Part shown: piece by piece, positions 46,571-56,028 of the stretch | Numbering within the stretch: position 1 is the first letter of the stretch | How the letters are laid out: every line of letters begins with the position of its first letter | Source: Crocinitomicaceae bacterium | GTDB taxonomy: Bacteria; Bacteroidota; Bacteroidia; Flavobacteriales_D; Crocinitomicaceae | Assembly: GCA_020436025.1 (NCBI GenBank) | Contig: JAGQYP010000004.1 | Span: 1 to 64,000, forward strand | Length of the DNA: 64,000 bases | Direction of reading: 5' to 3' | The notes under the pieces: model-generated | What the model saw: the letters and a program-made list of their open reading frames with translations, nothing else | What the model was told of the DNA's origin: nothing | Database searches by the model: none | Made by a program: the position numbers and the translations under genes

Positions 46571-48031
46571 TTACAGAATTGGTGAAAACAAGCGAGCAAA
46601 TGAGGCAAAAAGCTTTTGCTTTAATGACAAGCTTTGCCAAAAATCTGAATTCACTTGAACGGATTCTTTCAAATCATCTTTAAATTGATTGACTAATACT
46701 CCAGAAACTTCCGGATTGTAAAGGATAACATTCACCTCGGAATTTTGTTCGAAGCTGCGGTAATCCATGTTCGCGGTTCCAACGGTGGCAATTTCTCCAT
46801 CTACGATCATTATTTTGGCATGAATAAAACCTTTCTGGTAAAAATAGACTTTCACACCTGCCTCTAAAAGGGGTGGAATAAAGCTATTGGTAGCAGATTG
46901 AACCAGTTTGCTATCGGAAACACCGGGTAGAATAATCTCAACAGTTACTCCAGATTTTGAGGCATTTGTAATGGCGGTTAAAATACTCTCGTTCGGAATG
47001 AAATACGGTGTCACAATTCGAATATCGGATTTGGCTGTGGTAATTAAACTGAAGAAGGTGTCCATCATGATTTTAGGCTGAGATTCTGGTCCGGATCCCA
47101 CCACAGAAGACAAACACCGATTTTTAACTTCATTTTTAGGGAAGTATTTTTCATCTGGCAAAATCAGTTCCTCTTCAACAAAATCCCAGGTGATGAGAAA
47201 CATGGTTTGCAATTCATAGACCACATCACCTTCCAGTCTTAGACTCGTGTCTCTCCAGTAATAAGGATTTTCAGATAGGTATCGGTTGTCGTATCTTTTA
47301 TCAATATTGATCCCACCGCAATACCCTATTTTACCATCAATAACAATGATTTTACGGTGATCTCTAAAATTTAATTTATTCGCAAATCTTGGAAAACGCA
47401 CTGGAAGGTATTCTCCGGTTTTCACTCCCGCTTCCTGCATTTTGTAAACAGTTTGATTAGATAGGCTCAAACTCCCCACACTATCAAAAATTACCCGAAC
47501 TGTAAGACCTTCCTTTGCTTTTTTAATCAAAACATCGATAATCTGATTCCCCAGATCATCATCGGAAAGAATGTAATATTCCAAATGGATATGATCCTTT
47601 GCCGCGTTTAAATCTTCCAGAAGTCTGGGAAATTTCTCTTCTCCGTTTCTTAGAACTTCAACATTGTTTTCAAGTGTGAGAATAGAGTTTTCAGATGTAA
47701 ATAGCAGTTTTGGAGTTTTGATTCTTTCACCGAATCTTTCTTCCAATAACTCGTAATTGTCTCGGATGATCTGTAAATAATGATTCCTCCAATCTTCTAG
47801 CAGACGAGAACTTTTGATTTTCCTTTTTGCAAACTTCTTTCTGCGTCTGTATTGCATCCCGAAGAAGAAGTAAACAATCAGTCCCAGACCGGGTAGCAAG
47901 ATGAGGACTAAGATGTAGGAATGAGTTTTTAGTGGGTTTCTATTTTGAAGAAGAATGGTAAAAATCGTCTGGATCACCAAGAAAACATAGATGATCGTTA
48001 TGATTGACGCGATAAAAGTATATAACTCCAA
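46571..48031 (-). CDS. cls: Cardiolipin synthase (phospholipase D family)
   Basis: 486 residues. Two N-terminal membrane helices (about 5-27 and 38-58) are followed by a basic stretch (RRRKKFAKRK) and two HKD phospholipase D motifs: HRKIIVIDGKIGYCGGINID and HAKIMIVDGEIATVGTANMD. It condenses two phosphatidylglycerols, or PG with PE, into cardiolipin at the inner membrane. Length and layout match ClsA-type enzymes. First gene of a two-gene operon with DUF5686. Divergent from the radical SAM gene with a 45-bp gap, in which no clear promoter box was seen. Confidence 0.93.
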   Translation of the reverse strand: MELYTFIASIITIIYVFLVIQTIFTILLQNRNPLKTHSYILVLILLPGLGLIVYFFFGMQYRRRKKFAKRKIKSSRLLEDWRNHYLQIIRDNYELLEERFGERIKTPKLLFTSENSILTLENNVEVLRNGEEKFPRLLEDLNAAKDHIHLEYYILSDDDLGNQIIDVLIKKAKEGLTVRVIFDSVGSLSLSNQTVYKMQEAGVKTGEYLPVRFPRFANKLNFRDHRKIIVIDGKIGYCGGINIDKRYDNRYLSENPYYWRDTSLRLEGDVVYELQTMFLITWDFVEEELILPDEKYFPKNEVKNRCLSSVVGSGPESQPKIMMDTFFSLITTAKSDIRIVTPYFIPNESILTAITNASKSGVTVEIILPGVSDSKLVQSATNSFIPPLLEAGVKVYFYQKGFIHAKIMIVDGEIATVGTANMDYRSFEQNSEVNVILYNPEVSGVLVNQFKDDLKESVQVNSDFWQSLSLKQKLFASFARLFSPIL

Positions 48032-48076
48032 AACCTCTTCTTTAATTTATCAAGTACTACGGTGAATTCCCCCATT

Positions 48077-49123
48077 ATGTTTAGATTTATAGGGATTTTA
48101 ACAAACTTTAAATTCTTGCTGAAGGAACAATTTGAAATACTTTCATTTCTCAACGAGCGCAAATTGAAAAATATTTTGAAGCTTCGACTTTCCTATTTCA
48201 AATCAAAAATCAGCAAAAAAGTACAACATTCCGGGCGTCCTTTTTCGATTTCGATTGAACCTACAACTGCTTGTAATTTGGGTTGTCCGGAGTGCCCGAG
48301 TGGTTTGAAAAAATTCACCAGACCCACAGGGAAATTACAATTGGAAATGAATCGGAAAATCATTGATGAATTGAAAGATGATTTGTTGTACATCACCTAT
48401 TATTTTCAAGGGGAACCCTTTATCAATCGAAATTTTTTGGACATGGTTCGCTATGCCAATGAAAACAAGATTTATACTGCCACTTCAACCAATGCACATT
48501 TTTTAAGTCCCGAAGCCTGTGAAGAAATCATCGATTCAGGGTTGAATAAATTGATCATATCACTGGATGGATTGGATCAAAAAACATATGAAACTTACCG
48601 AATCGGTGGCGAACTGAACAAGGTGATTGAAGGCATGCAAAATTTGTTTCATTCGATTCAGAAAAGGGGAAAGGGGCCTCATGTGATTGTTCAATTTTTA
48701 GTCTTTAAAAGTAATGAGCACCAAATTCCAGAATTGAAGAAATGGATGAAACAATTTCCTGGATTTGAACTCAAATTGAAATCCGCCCAATTTTATGAGT
48801 TTGAAGATGGCAATGTACTCATGCCGGAAAACGAAAAATATTCGAGGTATAAAAAAATTGGTGAAAAATTTAAGATTGACAATACACTAGAAAACTCTTG
48901 CTGGAGATTGTGGAGTTCGTGTGTGTTCACCTGGGATGGTAAATTGGTTCCATGTTGTTTTGATAAAGACGCGGAGCATATCGCGGGGGACTTAAGTATT
49001 GAAAATTTTGACCAAATCTGGCAAGGATCTACCCTAAATGAGTTTCGAAAAACGGTGTTTACAGACCGAAGTGAAATTGAAATCTGCAAAAATTGTAGTG
49101 AGGGGAGTAAGGTTTGGATGTAA
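48077..49123 (+). CDS. Radical SAM protein with SPASM domain
   Basis: 348 residues from the ATG at 48077 (a GTG at 48062 adds five). The radical SAM cluster motif is CNLGCPECPSG (CxxxCxxC), preceded by SISIEPTTA. The TIM-barrel continues through YYFQGEPFINRNF and LIISLDGLDQKTYETYRIGG. The C-terminal SPASM region has CWRLWSSCVF, LVPCCFDKD and ICKNCSEG, seven cysteines for auxiliary clusters. SPASM proteins modify peptides or proteins or act in cofactor or cell-wall biosynthesis. No precursor peptide gene is seen beside it, and the hydrophobic N-terminal 50 residues are unusual. The substrate is unknown. Confidence 0.85.
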   Translation: MFRFIGILTNFKFLLKEQFEILSFLNERKLKNILKLRLSYFKSKISKKVQHSGRPFSISIEPTTACNLGCPECPSGLKKFTRPTGKLQLEMNRKIIDELKDDLLYITYYFQGEPFINRNFLDMVRYANENKIYTATSTNAHFLSPEACEEIIDSGLNKLIISLDGLDQKTYETYRIGGELNKVIEGMQNLFHSIQKRGKGPHVIVQFLVFKSNEHQIPELKKWMKQFPGFELKLKSAQFYEFEDGNVLMPENEKYSRYKKIGEKFKIDNTLENSCWRLWSSCVFTWDGKLVPCCFDKDAEHIAGDLSIENFDQIWQGSTLNEFRKTVFTDRSEIEICKNCSEGSKVWM

Positions 49124-49243
49124 GGATTTTTGCTTTGCTAAAAACCATCGATTAAAATTGTTAACTTCTCATAAAAATGAACCATTTATCGTATCGGGTG
49201 TAGTATTTTCCGTTAAGAAATTGTTCTCACTAAAAAATCGTAC

Positions 49244-50989
49244 ATGAAAAGAATTGTTTTGTTTGGTAGCCTCTTCCTTTTTACCATTGTTTCGTTTGCC
49301 AATGAAATTGAGATCCCTTCAAAAATTGACAAAGTAAAAGTATTTCTAACTGGTGCTCAAATTGAAAGAAGTGCGAATGTTCAATTGAAAATGGGACGCA
49401 ATCGGGTAATTATTAAAGGTGTTTCGGCGAAGTTAGATGAAAAGAGCATTCAGGTTCGATTTGCAGAATCCATTAAATTGATGTCGGTAAGTACAGAAAT
49501 CGATTACGACATTTTTGAGGGGAAAGAAGGTAAAATTGGGCAGTTAAATGACTCTTTAAAATTCATTGAGTCCAAAATTCAAGGTTTAAGTGATACACGT
49601 TCTGCTATTTATGCAGAAAAGGAAATCCTAACCAAAAATCAGAAATTGAATGGAGATAATGCCAATGTATCGGTAGAGCAACTCGAAAAAGCGGCTGATT
49701 TTTACAGAAAGCGCATGGAAAAAATCAACAAGGAGTTGACCGATATCAAAAATGAAACCAATGCACTCAATGACAAAATGTGGATGTTGAAGCAGAAATT
49801 AGACGATCTCAATTTTCAAGAATCCACTAGAAGCAATCAAATCATCATGATTTTGGATACCAAACAATCTTTGAAAGCCAATTTAGCCATAGAGTATTTT
49901 GTTTCCGGATGTGGATGGGAACCCAACTATGATTTACATGCTTCTGACTTAAGTGGAAAAATCAAAATGTTCTACAAAGCCAAAGTTTTCAATGATACAG
50001 GAAATGACTGGGATGGAGTAGAGATGATTTTGTCTACTGGAAACCCTAATTTAAGTGCCACTTTTCCAGAATTGTCTCCATGGTATTTAAGCTATTTGAA
50101 TTATGTGGAGGATAAATCCAAATTGAATGCGCAAAAAAGAGGAGATGTGAATTATTACATTCCTGATAATACGGTAAACTGGGACATGGTCGTTGAAGAC
50201 AATGAAAAGAAAGTAGTACAACTTCAAAGTGAATTGAGCAATTATAATGGTTACTTCAATGACGTACCCTTGAATTTTGAACAAAGACAACAGTATTTTA
50301 AAAAACCAGCCAAACCCAATGTGGCTTATAGAACAGTGGAAGTTTCTCATTTGAGCAGTGAGTTTGAAATCGAGGAAAAATATTCGATTCCATCCGACAA
50401 AAAACCTTATTTAGTGGAAATCAAGGAACACGATCTTTCAGGAACTTTTGATTATGTGGCTATTCCTAAAATGGAGAGAGATGCCTTTTTGTTGGCTCAA
50501 ATTCCAGGTTGGGAACAATTGGATATTGTACCTGGTCCAACCAAAGTTTATTTTGACGGAACCTATGTAGGAGAAAGTTATATCGACACAAGAAATGTAG
50601 AAGATACTTTAGGTTTATCCTTTGGTAGAGATTCTAAGATCATTACAAATAGAAAGTTGCTTTCTGAATTTTCAAATAAAAAGATCGTTGGAAATAACAG
50701 AAAGGATAGCTATACCTATGAGTTAACGATTAAAAACACCAGAAACGTTGAGGTAGAGATGGAAGTTCATGATCAGATTCCAGTTTCTCAGGATAGCGAC
50801 ATTTCAGTAACTGCGGATGAACTTTCGTCAGGAATTTTGGAAGATGTAACGGGGATTGTTTCCTGGAAAATCAAACTGGCTCCAAATGAGTCTAAGAAGT
50901 TCAGAATCTCTTTTACTCTCAAGTATCCAAAAGATAAAAAAGTACAAGTGCGGTCATTCAGAAAAATGAGTGCCCCAAGATTTTTATAA
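49244..50989 (+). CDS. MuiA/DUF4139 family protein, first tandem copy
   Basis: 581 residues. Signal peptide (GSLFLFTIVSFA), N-terminal DUF4140 domain (KVKVFLTGAQIERSANVQL), a coiled coil at about 90-195, and a C-terminal DUF4139 beta-rich domain (FVSGCGWEPNYDL, KVFNDTGNDWDGVEMILST, RNVEDTLGLSFGRD, LKYPKDKKVQVRSF). The family name comes from a mucoidy inhibitor (MuiA) annotation; its molecular role is unknown. It is periplasmic or secreted by inference. It is followed 51 bp later by a paralogue of exactly the same length, and both share a leader motif TGTTCT(C)ACTAAAAAA before the start. Confidence 0.85.
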   Translation: MKRIVLFGSLFLFTIVSFANEIEIPSKIDKVKVFLTGAQIERSANVQLKMGRNRVIIKGVSAKLDEKSIQVRFAESIKLMSVSTEIDYDIFEGKEGKIGQLNDSLKFIESKIQGLSDTRSAIYAEKEILTKNQKLNGDNANVSVEQLEKAADFYRKRMEKINKELTDIKNETNALNDKMWMLKQKLDDLNFQESTRSNQIIMILDTKQSLKANLAIEYFVSGCGWEPNYDLHASDLSGKIKMFYKAKVFNDTGNDWDGVEMILSTGNPNLSATFPELSPWYLSYLNYVEDKSKLNAQKRGDVNYYIPDNTVNWDMVVEDNEKKVVQLQSELSNYNGYFNDVPLNFEQRQQYFKKPAKPNVAYRTVEVSHLSSEFEIEEKYSIPSDKKPYLVEIKEHDLSGTFDYVAIPKMERDAFLLAQIPGWEQLDIVPGPTKVYFDGTYVGESYIDTRNVEDTLGLSFGRDSKIITNRKLLSEFSNKKIVGNNRKDSYTYELTIKNTRNVEVEMEVHDQIPVSQDSDISVTADELSSGILEDVTGIVSWKIKLAPNESKKFRISFTLKYPKDKKVQVRSFRKMSAPRFL

Positions 50990-51040
50990 ATGAATTGTAG
51001 TCATTTGGTGTTTTAAAATGTTCTACTAAAAAAGATAAGT

Positions 51041-52786
51041 ATGAAAACTATATTCGTTGTATTCCTTTCCTTCTTCACCTTCAATTCCTTTGCTTCAGAT
51101 ATCATTGGCAAATCGAAGATTGAAAAGGTCAAGATTTTCCTAACTGGGGCCCAAATTGAGCGCACCTCTAAAGTAAGTTTAAAAACAGGTCGAAACAGAG
51201 TGGTATTGCCAGACATCAGTGCGAAACTGGATGAGAAAAGTATACAGGTTCGATTTCAGGAAGAAATGAAATTGATGTCGGTGAGCACGGAATTGGATTT
51301 TTCCATTTTTGAAGGAAAAGAAGGGAAAATTGGAGAATTGAATGATTCTTTAAAATTCGTGGAAGGAAGAATTCAGGATTTGAATGATGTGAAATCGGCC
51401 ATAGATTCTGAGAAAGAGTTGCTTAATAAGAACAAAGAGCTTGGAGGCAACAACTCGAATTTGACGGTAGAAGAAATCGAAAAAGCAGCCAATTTTTACA
51501 GAAAAAGAATGGAAAAGATTAATAAAGAGCTGACAGATATTCGCAATCAAATCAATGGATTAAATAAGAAAAAATGGCTTTTGCAATCGAAATTGGATGT
51601 TTTAAATTTCAAAGAATCAACCAAAAGCAACCAAATCATCATCATTTTAGATTCTAAAAAAGAGCAAACAGTAAATCTTGATATTGAGTATTTTGTATCA
51701 GGCTGTGGATGGGAACCCAATTACAATTTAAGTGCAAAGGATTTGAGTGGGAAAATCACAATGGAATACAAAGCCAAAGTTTTTAATGACACAGGGAATG
51801 ACTGGGAGAATGTAGAAATGATCTTGTCGACCGGAAATCCTAATTTAAGTGCAACATTTCCAGAGTTATCTCCTTGGTATTTGAACTATCAGACTTACAT
51901 CCAAACCAAAGGAAAAGTAGCTTCTAATAAAGACAGAGGTGAGAAAAATTATTATATCCCGGAGAACAACATGAATTGGGATATGGTGGTAGTCAACAAT
52001 GAAAATAAGGTAAGAGAAATCCAGCAGGAAGTTCAGATGAATGCGAGATACTACGATAACATTCCAAAAGGCGGTGAACAAAGACAAGTGTTTTTAGGAA
52101 AAAAGCCAAATCAAACGAATGTAGTTTATCGAACTATTGAAGTATCTCATTTAAGCACAGAATTTGAGATCAAGGAGTCTTACACCATTCCATCGGATCG
52201 AAATCCTTATTTGGTGGACATCAAGGAACATGAATTGAATTGCACATTTGAGTACGTTGCCGTTCCAAAAATGGAGAAAGATGCCTTTTTGCTGGCTCAG
52301 ATTCCAGGATGGGAAAGTTTGGATTTGATTCCAGGTCCAACTCGAGTGTATTTTGACGGAACCTATGTTGGAGAAAGTTGGATTGATACTCGAAACGTTG
52401 AAGACACCCTAGGACTTTCATTTGGAAGAGATTCAAAAATTATGGTAAGTCGTGAGTTGCTAACTGAATTCTCCAATAAGAAGGTTATAGGAAATAATAG
52501 AAAAGACAGCTATACTTATGAAATAACTGTCAAAAATACGCGTAATAATGCAATAGAGTTGGATTTACACGATCAAGTTCCCATTTCTCAGGATAGCGAG
52601 ATTTCTGTTGTGGTAGATGAGATCTCTTCTGCAAATAAGGAAGAAGAAACTGGAATCTTGACCTGGAAAGTAAAATTAGGTCCGAATGAAAGTAAAAAGT
52701 ACCGAATTTCGTTCACATTAAAATACCCTAAAAACAAGAAGGTTCAAGTGAGATCCTTCAGAACAATTTCTTGTCCTAGTTTTTAG
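51041..52786 (+). CDS. MuiA/DUF4139 family protein, second tandem copy
   Basis: 581 residues, the same length as its upstream neighbour and roughly two thirds to three quarters identical by eye across the whole chain. The same order is seen: signal peptide (VFLSFFTFNSFA), KIFLTGAQIERTSKVSL, coiled coil, FVSGCGWEPNYNL, YKAKVFNDTGNDWENVEM, NVEDTLGLSFGRDSK and a C-terminal LKYPKNKKVQVRSF. The most divergent stretch is about residues 290-350, in the loop after ATFPELSPWYL. A recent tandem duplication that has begun to drift is the simplest reading. A strong terminator follows. Confidence 0.85.
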   Translation: MKTIFVVFLSFFTFNSFASDIIGKSKIEKVKIFLTGAQIERTSKVSLKTGRNRVVLPDISAKLDEKSIQVRFQEEMKLMSVSTELDFSIFEGKEGKIGELNDSLKFVEGRIQDLNDVKSAIDSEKELLNKNKELGGNNSNLTVEEIEKAANFYRKRMEKINKELTDIRNQINGLNKKKWLLQSKLDVLNFKESTKSNQIIIILDSKKEQTVNLDIEYFVSGCGWEPNYNLSAKDLSGKITMEYKAKVFNDTGNDWENVEMILSTGNPNLSATFPELSPWYLNYQTYIQTKGKVASNKDRGEKNYYIPENNMNWDMVVVNNENKVREIQQEVQMNARYYDNIPKGGEQRQVFLGKKPNQTNVVYRTIEVSHLSTEFEIKESYTIPSDRNPYLVDIKEHELNCTFEYVAVPKMEKDAFLLAQIPGWESLDLIPGPTRVYFDGTYVGESWIDTRNVEDTLGLSFGRDSKIMVSRELLTEFSNKKVIGNNRKDSYTYEITVKNTRNNAIELDLHDQVPISQDSEISVVVDEISSANKEEETGILTWKVKLGPNESKKYRISFTLKYPKNKKVQVRSFRTISCPSF

Positions 52787-52808
52787 ATCAAACAAACACA
52801 CACAAACG

Positions 52809-52837
52809 AGTCCGGGCATTGCGTTCGGACTTTTTTT
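52809..52837 (+). terminator. Terminator after the MuiA pair
   Basis: A 9-bp stem including two G-T pairs (52809-52817 with 52823-52831), a 5-nt loop and seven T. Confidence 0.85.
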
Positions 52838-52914
52838 GTTCTTTTGGATCTACCCGACCTAACTCCAAAAGAGTAAGATAAATCCAAGTCAGTGAGCTGA
52901 AACCAACCACATAC

Positions 52915-52948
52915 AAACAAAAAACCCCGACATCGCTGCCGAGGTTTT
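52915..52948 (-). terminator. Terminator after the TonB-like gene
   Basis: A stem AAAACCCCG (52921-52929) with CGAGGTTTT (52940-52948), one mismatch, with a T-rich tail on the minus strand (52915-52920). Confidence 0.7.
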
Positions 52949-52985
52949 TGTCAAATTTTTCTGTGTATTAATCAAGGTTTATATT

Positions 52986-53693
52986 TTAGTGCAATACAAA
53001 TTTTATTGGAATGGTGAAACGCACTCTCACTTTCTTTCCTCTTTGTTCACCTGGATTCCATTTTGGCATTTTCTGAACCACATCCATCGCAGCTTCATTT
53101 AATCCATATTGAAGAGTTTGGCGAAGGATCTTAACGTTTGAAATAGATCCATCCTTTTCAACTACAAAAGATACATAAGCCGTACCTTGCTCTCCCATCT
53201 CTTTAGCTAAAAAAGGATAATCCACATTTTTAGAGATAAACTCCATCATGGCTTTATCCCCTCCAGGATAGGATGGCATAACTTGGGCCCATGACTCAAT
53301 CACATCCAAATCTTCTGTTTTGGGACCTGGATCTCCGATATTACCAAAATCAATAACGTCAATGTTTGGATCTACAATATTATTGTTTGTAATCGTTACG
53401 TTATTGTTGTTATTGGCATTGTTGTCTATTACAACCGTTTCAATAATTTGAGGAATTTGTGGCGCCGGCGGTTGAAGTCGCTGAGGTTTTGGCTCCGGTA
53501 ATTCAGTGAGCATTTCTTCCTCAATCACATGCGCTTCTTCCTCTAGGTAATTCTTAGCATATTTGTTCTTAACTGTCAGCGTTTTCCATTCGAAAGCAGC
53601 TAAGGATAAGCTACTTACGAGAATCAACCCCGCTGAAAAAAAGGCCATACGATTCTTCTCCAAGCTAATGCTTGATTTTTTCTTTTCGATCAT
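52986..53693 (-). CDS. TonB-like energy transducer protein
   Basis: 235 residues. A short cytoplasmic N-terminus and one membrane helix (MAFFSAGLILVSSLSLAAF, about 16-34) anchor it in the inner membrane. A Pro/Glu-rich segment (LPEPKPQRLQPPAPQIPQI) and an Asn-rich linker near 92-108 span the periplasm. The C-terminal TonB domain has AYVSFVVEKDGSISNVKIL, AAMDVVQKMPKWNPGEQRGK and VRFTIPIKFVLH. It would couple the proton-motive force to outer membrane receptors, or serve another envelope process, as many Bacteroidetes have several TonB paralogues. No exbBD genes are nearby. It is monocistronic, with a 242-bp upstream gap in which no exact promoter box was found. Confidence 0.85.
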   Translation of the reverse strand: MIEKKKSSISLEKNRMAFFSAGLILVSSLSLAAFEWKTLTVKNKYAKNYLEEEAHVIEEEMLTELPEPKPQRLQPPAPQIPQIIETVVIDNNANNNNNVTITNNNIVDPNIDVIDFGNIGDPGPKTEDLDVIESWAQVMPSYPGGDKAMMEFISKNVDYPFLAKEMGEQGTAYVSFVVEKDGSISNVKILRQTLQYGLNEAAMDVVQKMPKWNPGEQRGKKVRVRFTIPIKFVLH

Positions 53694-53875
53694 AATTAAA
53701 ATGTTTATTGATTAATACACTTTACTTATTTCAAACCCCGTGCCAAAATCAGTTTGAGAGTGAAAAGTGAGTTTGATGGATGTTTGATTTATACCAATAA
53801 AACTCTTTATTTAAGCGGATTATTATCTAAGTGTTTTATAGAATTCCTGAATTTTCTACAAGTCTATCGAAAACA

Positions 53876-53899
53876 AAAAAGGGCAGAAAAGCTCTACCC
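53876..53899 (-). terminator. Probable terminator after the sulfide:quinone oxidoreductase gene
   Basis: Stem GGGcAGA (53881-53887) with TCTaCCC (53893-53899), one mismatch, followed on the minus strand by a run of six T. Confidence 0.55.
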
Positions 53900-53935
53900 C
53901 AATTATTAATTTTTCATTATTAATTCTTAATTGAA

Positions 53936-55225
53936 TCAGTCCATCATCTTTCCTTTAAGCATCTTGTTCCAATAGATGAATGGTAGACCGTATTTTTTTA
54001 ATAGCCACATGGTCCATTTTTCTCTACTTGTATCTACAAATTTTGAAAGTAATGGGTCGCTCATTCTTTTTCCACCATAACCGAATTCAGCTAAAAGCAT
54101 TCTTCCTTTCCCTGTAACTAGCGGACAAGAAGAATAACCGTTATAATGATGACTTGTTATTGGTTTTCCGTCGATTAAAGCCAGAATATTATCCACTACT
54201 ACAGGAGCCTGTTTTCTAATCGCTGCCCCAGTTCTTGCGGTAGGAACTGCAATAGTATCACCAACTCCAAATACGTTTGAGTAATCCGGATTTTGCATGG
54301 TAAATTGATCCACTTTCATCCAACCTTTATCTGGTCCATCTTGATGAGCCAATTTTGATTTCTGAACCCATTCAAAAGCTCTTTGCGGTGGAGCCAAATG
54401 ACAAACTTCACAATCAATCACTTTCAATCCATCTTCGGTTTCTGTCTCCTTAATTTCATTATTTGGATCATTCATGGTAATCGGTCCACCATCTGCATTT
54501 TCTGTTTTCGTTTGCTTGTAATAAGCTTTTTTGTTTGGCCCATCAATCTTCACTAAGGAATAGGCATGCTTCAATACAATTCCTCTTTCCTCATTAATCT
54601 CATACAATCTCGTTTTGAAAGGTTCCACACCAAAACAAATTCCTCCAGGGAAGGCATAAATTACCTTTGCTCCATGATTAAGAATACTTTTCTTATTCAA
54701 TCTATCTGAAACCAAATAAGCCACTTTTTGCGGTGCTCCTGGACATTTCAATGGAGTATCTGGGAAAGTGAACAAACCATTTCCACTTTTAAAATTCATC
54801 AAAACTTCTTTCGCATATAGAGGATCAGTGTATACAGAGCAAACATTGTTTTTACCCAGAGTTTCGGCTAAACCTTCCACTAAATCTGGTCTGTTTTGCA
54901 AACCTGGAGACATCACTAAATAATCATAGGAAACGGTATCCCCAGAAGCCAATTTTACCTGGTTGTTATCAGGGTCAAGTTCAGCTACTTTATCTTTAAT
55001 CCATTTAGCCCCTTTTGGAATATATTTTTCCATAGGTCGCTTGGTTTTTTCATAATCGTAAACATCTGCCGAAACCAAAGTCCATGCAGGTTGGTAATAA
55101 TGAAAATCAGCAGGATCAATGATTGCAATATCTAGATTTTTTCTTTTTCTAAGAGCATTTGCTGCCACCATGATTCCCCCAGAACCAGCACCAACAATTA
55201 CAATTTGATGTTTTGTATTAGCCAT
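53936..55225 (-). CDS. sqr: Sulfide:quinone oxidoreductase, type II (SQRDL-like)
   Basis: 429 residues. The FAD site is IVIVGAGSGGIMVA (8-21). The two redox cysteines of mitochondrial-type SQR are both present: Cys161 in PLKCPGAPQK and Cys367 in YSSCPLVTG. The second FAD motif is NVFGVGDTIAVPTARTGAA. It oxidises sulfide, handing electrons to quinone and sulfur to a small acceptor, at the inner membrane. An insertion at about 228-268 is charged and low in complexity. The electrons could feed the act-cox chain in this window. A 15-bp inverted repeat lies 39 bp upstream. The hemerythrin-like gene is upstream in the same direction, 145 bp away. Confidence 0.88.
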   Translation of the reverse strand: MANTKHQIVIVGAGSGGIMVAANALRKRKNLDIAIIDPADFHYYQPAWTLVSADVYDYEKTKRPMEKYIPKGAKWIKDKVAELDPDNNQVKLASGDTVSYDYLVMSPGLQNRPDLVEGLAETLGKNNVCSVYTDPLYAKEVLMNFKSGNGLFTFPDTPLKCPGAPQKVAYLVSDRLNKKSILNHGAKVIYAFPGGICFGVEPFKTRLYEINEERGIVLKHAYSLVKIDGPNKKAYYKQTKTENADGGPITMNDPNNEIKETETEDGLKVIDCEVCHLAPPQRAFEWVQKSKLAHQDGPDKGWMKVDQFTMQNPDYSNVFGVGDTIAVPTARTGAAIRKQAPVVVDNILALIDGKPITSHHYNGYSSCPLVTGKGRMLLAEFGYGGKRMSDPLLSKFVDTSREKWTMWLLKKYGLPFIYWNKMLKGKMMD

Positions 55226-55263
55226 GTTTTATAAATTTTTGGACACTGCAAATTATGAATCTT

Positions 55264-55278
55264 CTTTGATAATCAAAG
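55264..55278. promoter_or_regulatory. Inverted repeat upstream of sqr
   Basis: CTTTGAT-A-ATCAAAG: perfect 7-bp arms around one base, centred 46 bp before the sqr ATG. It looks like a dimeric repressor or activator site. The half-site TTTGAT resembles those of the CRP/FNR class, but the 1-nt spacer does not fit that class. Confidence 0.4.
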
Positions 55279-55370
55279 TGATAATTATTACAGAAGTCCA
55301 TGATACTTATCAAAAGCAGCTAAAATAAACCACTTTTCAAGTGAAAGGGATTAAGGAATTGTTATTTTTT

Positions 55371-56018
55371 CTATCCTCTAATTGCTTTTTCTAAATCTAA
55401 AGCCTTTGGAATCAATACTTTTTCTTCCAATTCAGAATGAAAATGAAGGTCTTTTTCGAAGTTTTCCAAATGATCCATCAACATTCTAAATTGAGATTCC
55501 GCATTTTTTGGAACAGGAAATTCATTGATGGCTCGACGCACAATTTTCACATCTGTTTCTGTATCCGAATGCTGATCGTGAAAGGTGGAAAGCAAATAGC
55601 GGTCGCATAATTTTAATAGAGCGAGGTTTTCAAATGCACCATTTTCTATGTCTACCAAGGTTTGTACGTAAGGGATTATTTGCTGATCCTCTAAATCCAA
55701 ATGTTCTTTGAACTCTCTGTAGTATTTATGAAAAAAGTGATTTAAGATCAAAGTGGAAGGATGCATCTGACCAAAAGAGTTGCACAGAGAATGAATCAAC
55801 ATGGAAATTTCAGGTAGTTTTTTTTCCGTGTAAAATCGATGAGAAAGCACTACATAATTCAATAACTCCACCAAACTACAATTCTGTAACAGAGGTAGAG
55901 AAATAGTTCCGGAATGAATATAATCTTCAAATCCTTTTTCAATAAATTCAGCTACTTCCAATTCGTATGAAAGGTTATTGCGCTGGGTGATGTAATCTGT
56001 CAATCTTTCCTGATTCAT
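55371..56018 (-). CDS. Hemerythrin-like domain protein
   Basis: 215 residues, all-helical. Histidines and acids are placed as in hemerythrin and RIC/YtfE-type di-iron proteins: LNHFFHKYYREFKEHLDLED, LSTFHDQHSDTETD, MDHLENFEKDLHFHSELEEK. The N-terminal CCG-type domain of YtfE/ScdA is absent; instead there is an N-terminal helical region. Such proteins bind oxygen, NO or iron and are often made under nitrosative or redox stress. The link to sqr next door hints at sulfide/NO/oxygen sensing, which is inference. A 12-bp palindrome lies 11 bp before the ATG. Iron ligands cannot be assigned with certainty. Confidence 0.65.
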   Translation of the reverse strand: MNQERLTDYITQRNNLSYELEVAEFIEKGFEDYIHSGTISLPLLQNCSLVELLNYVVLSHRFYTEKKLPEISMLIHSLCNSFGQMHPSTLILNHFFHKYYREFKEHLDLEDQQIIPYVQTLVDIENGAFENLALLKLCDRYLLSTFHDQHSDTETDVKIVRRAINEFPVPKNAESQFRMLMDHLENFEKDLHFHSELEEKVLIPKALDLEKAIRG

Positions 56019-56028
56019 GACTATATGC

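Noticed and set aside
49038..49247. 69-codon plus-strand reading frame over the radical SAM gene end
   Set aside because: Overlaps the SPASM coding end in another frame and has no domain or start support.
55264..55278. FNR/CRP box before sqr
   Set aside because: The half-sites TTGAT/ATCAA are there but separated by 1 nt rather than the 4 nt of that family, so only a generic inverted repeat is claimed.
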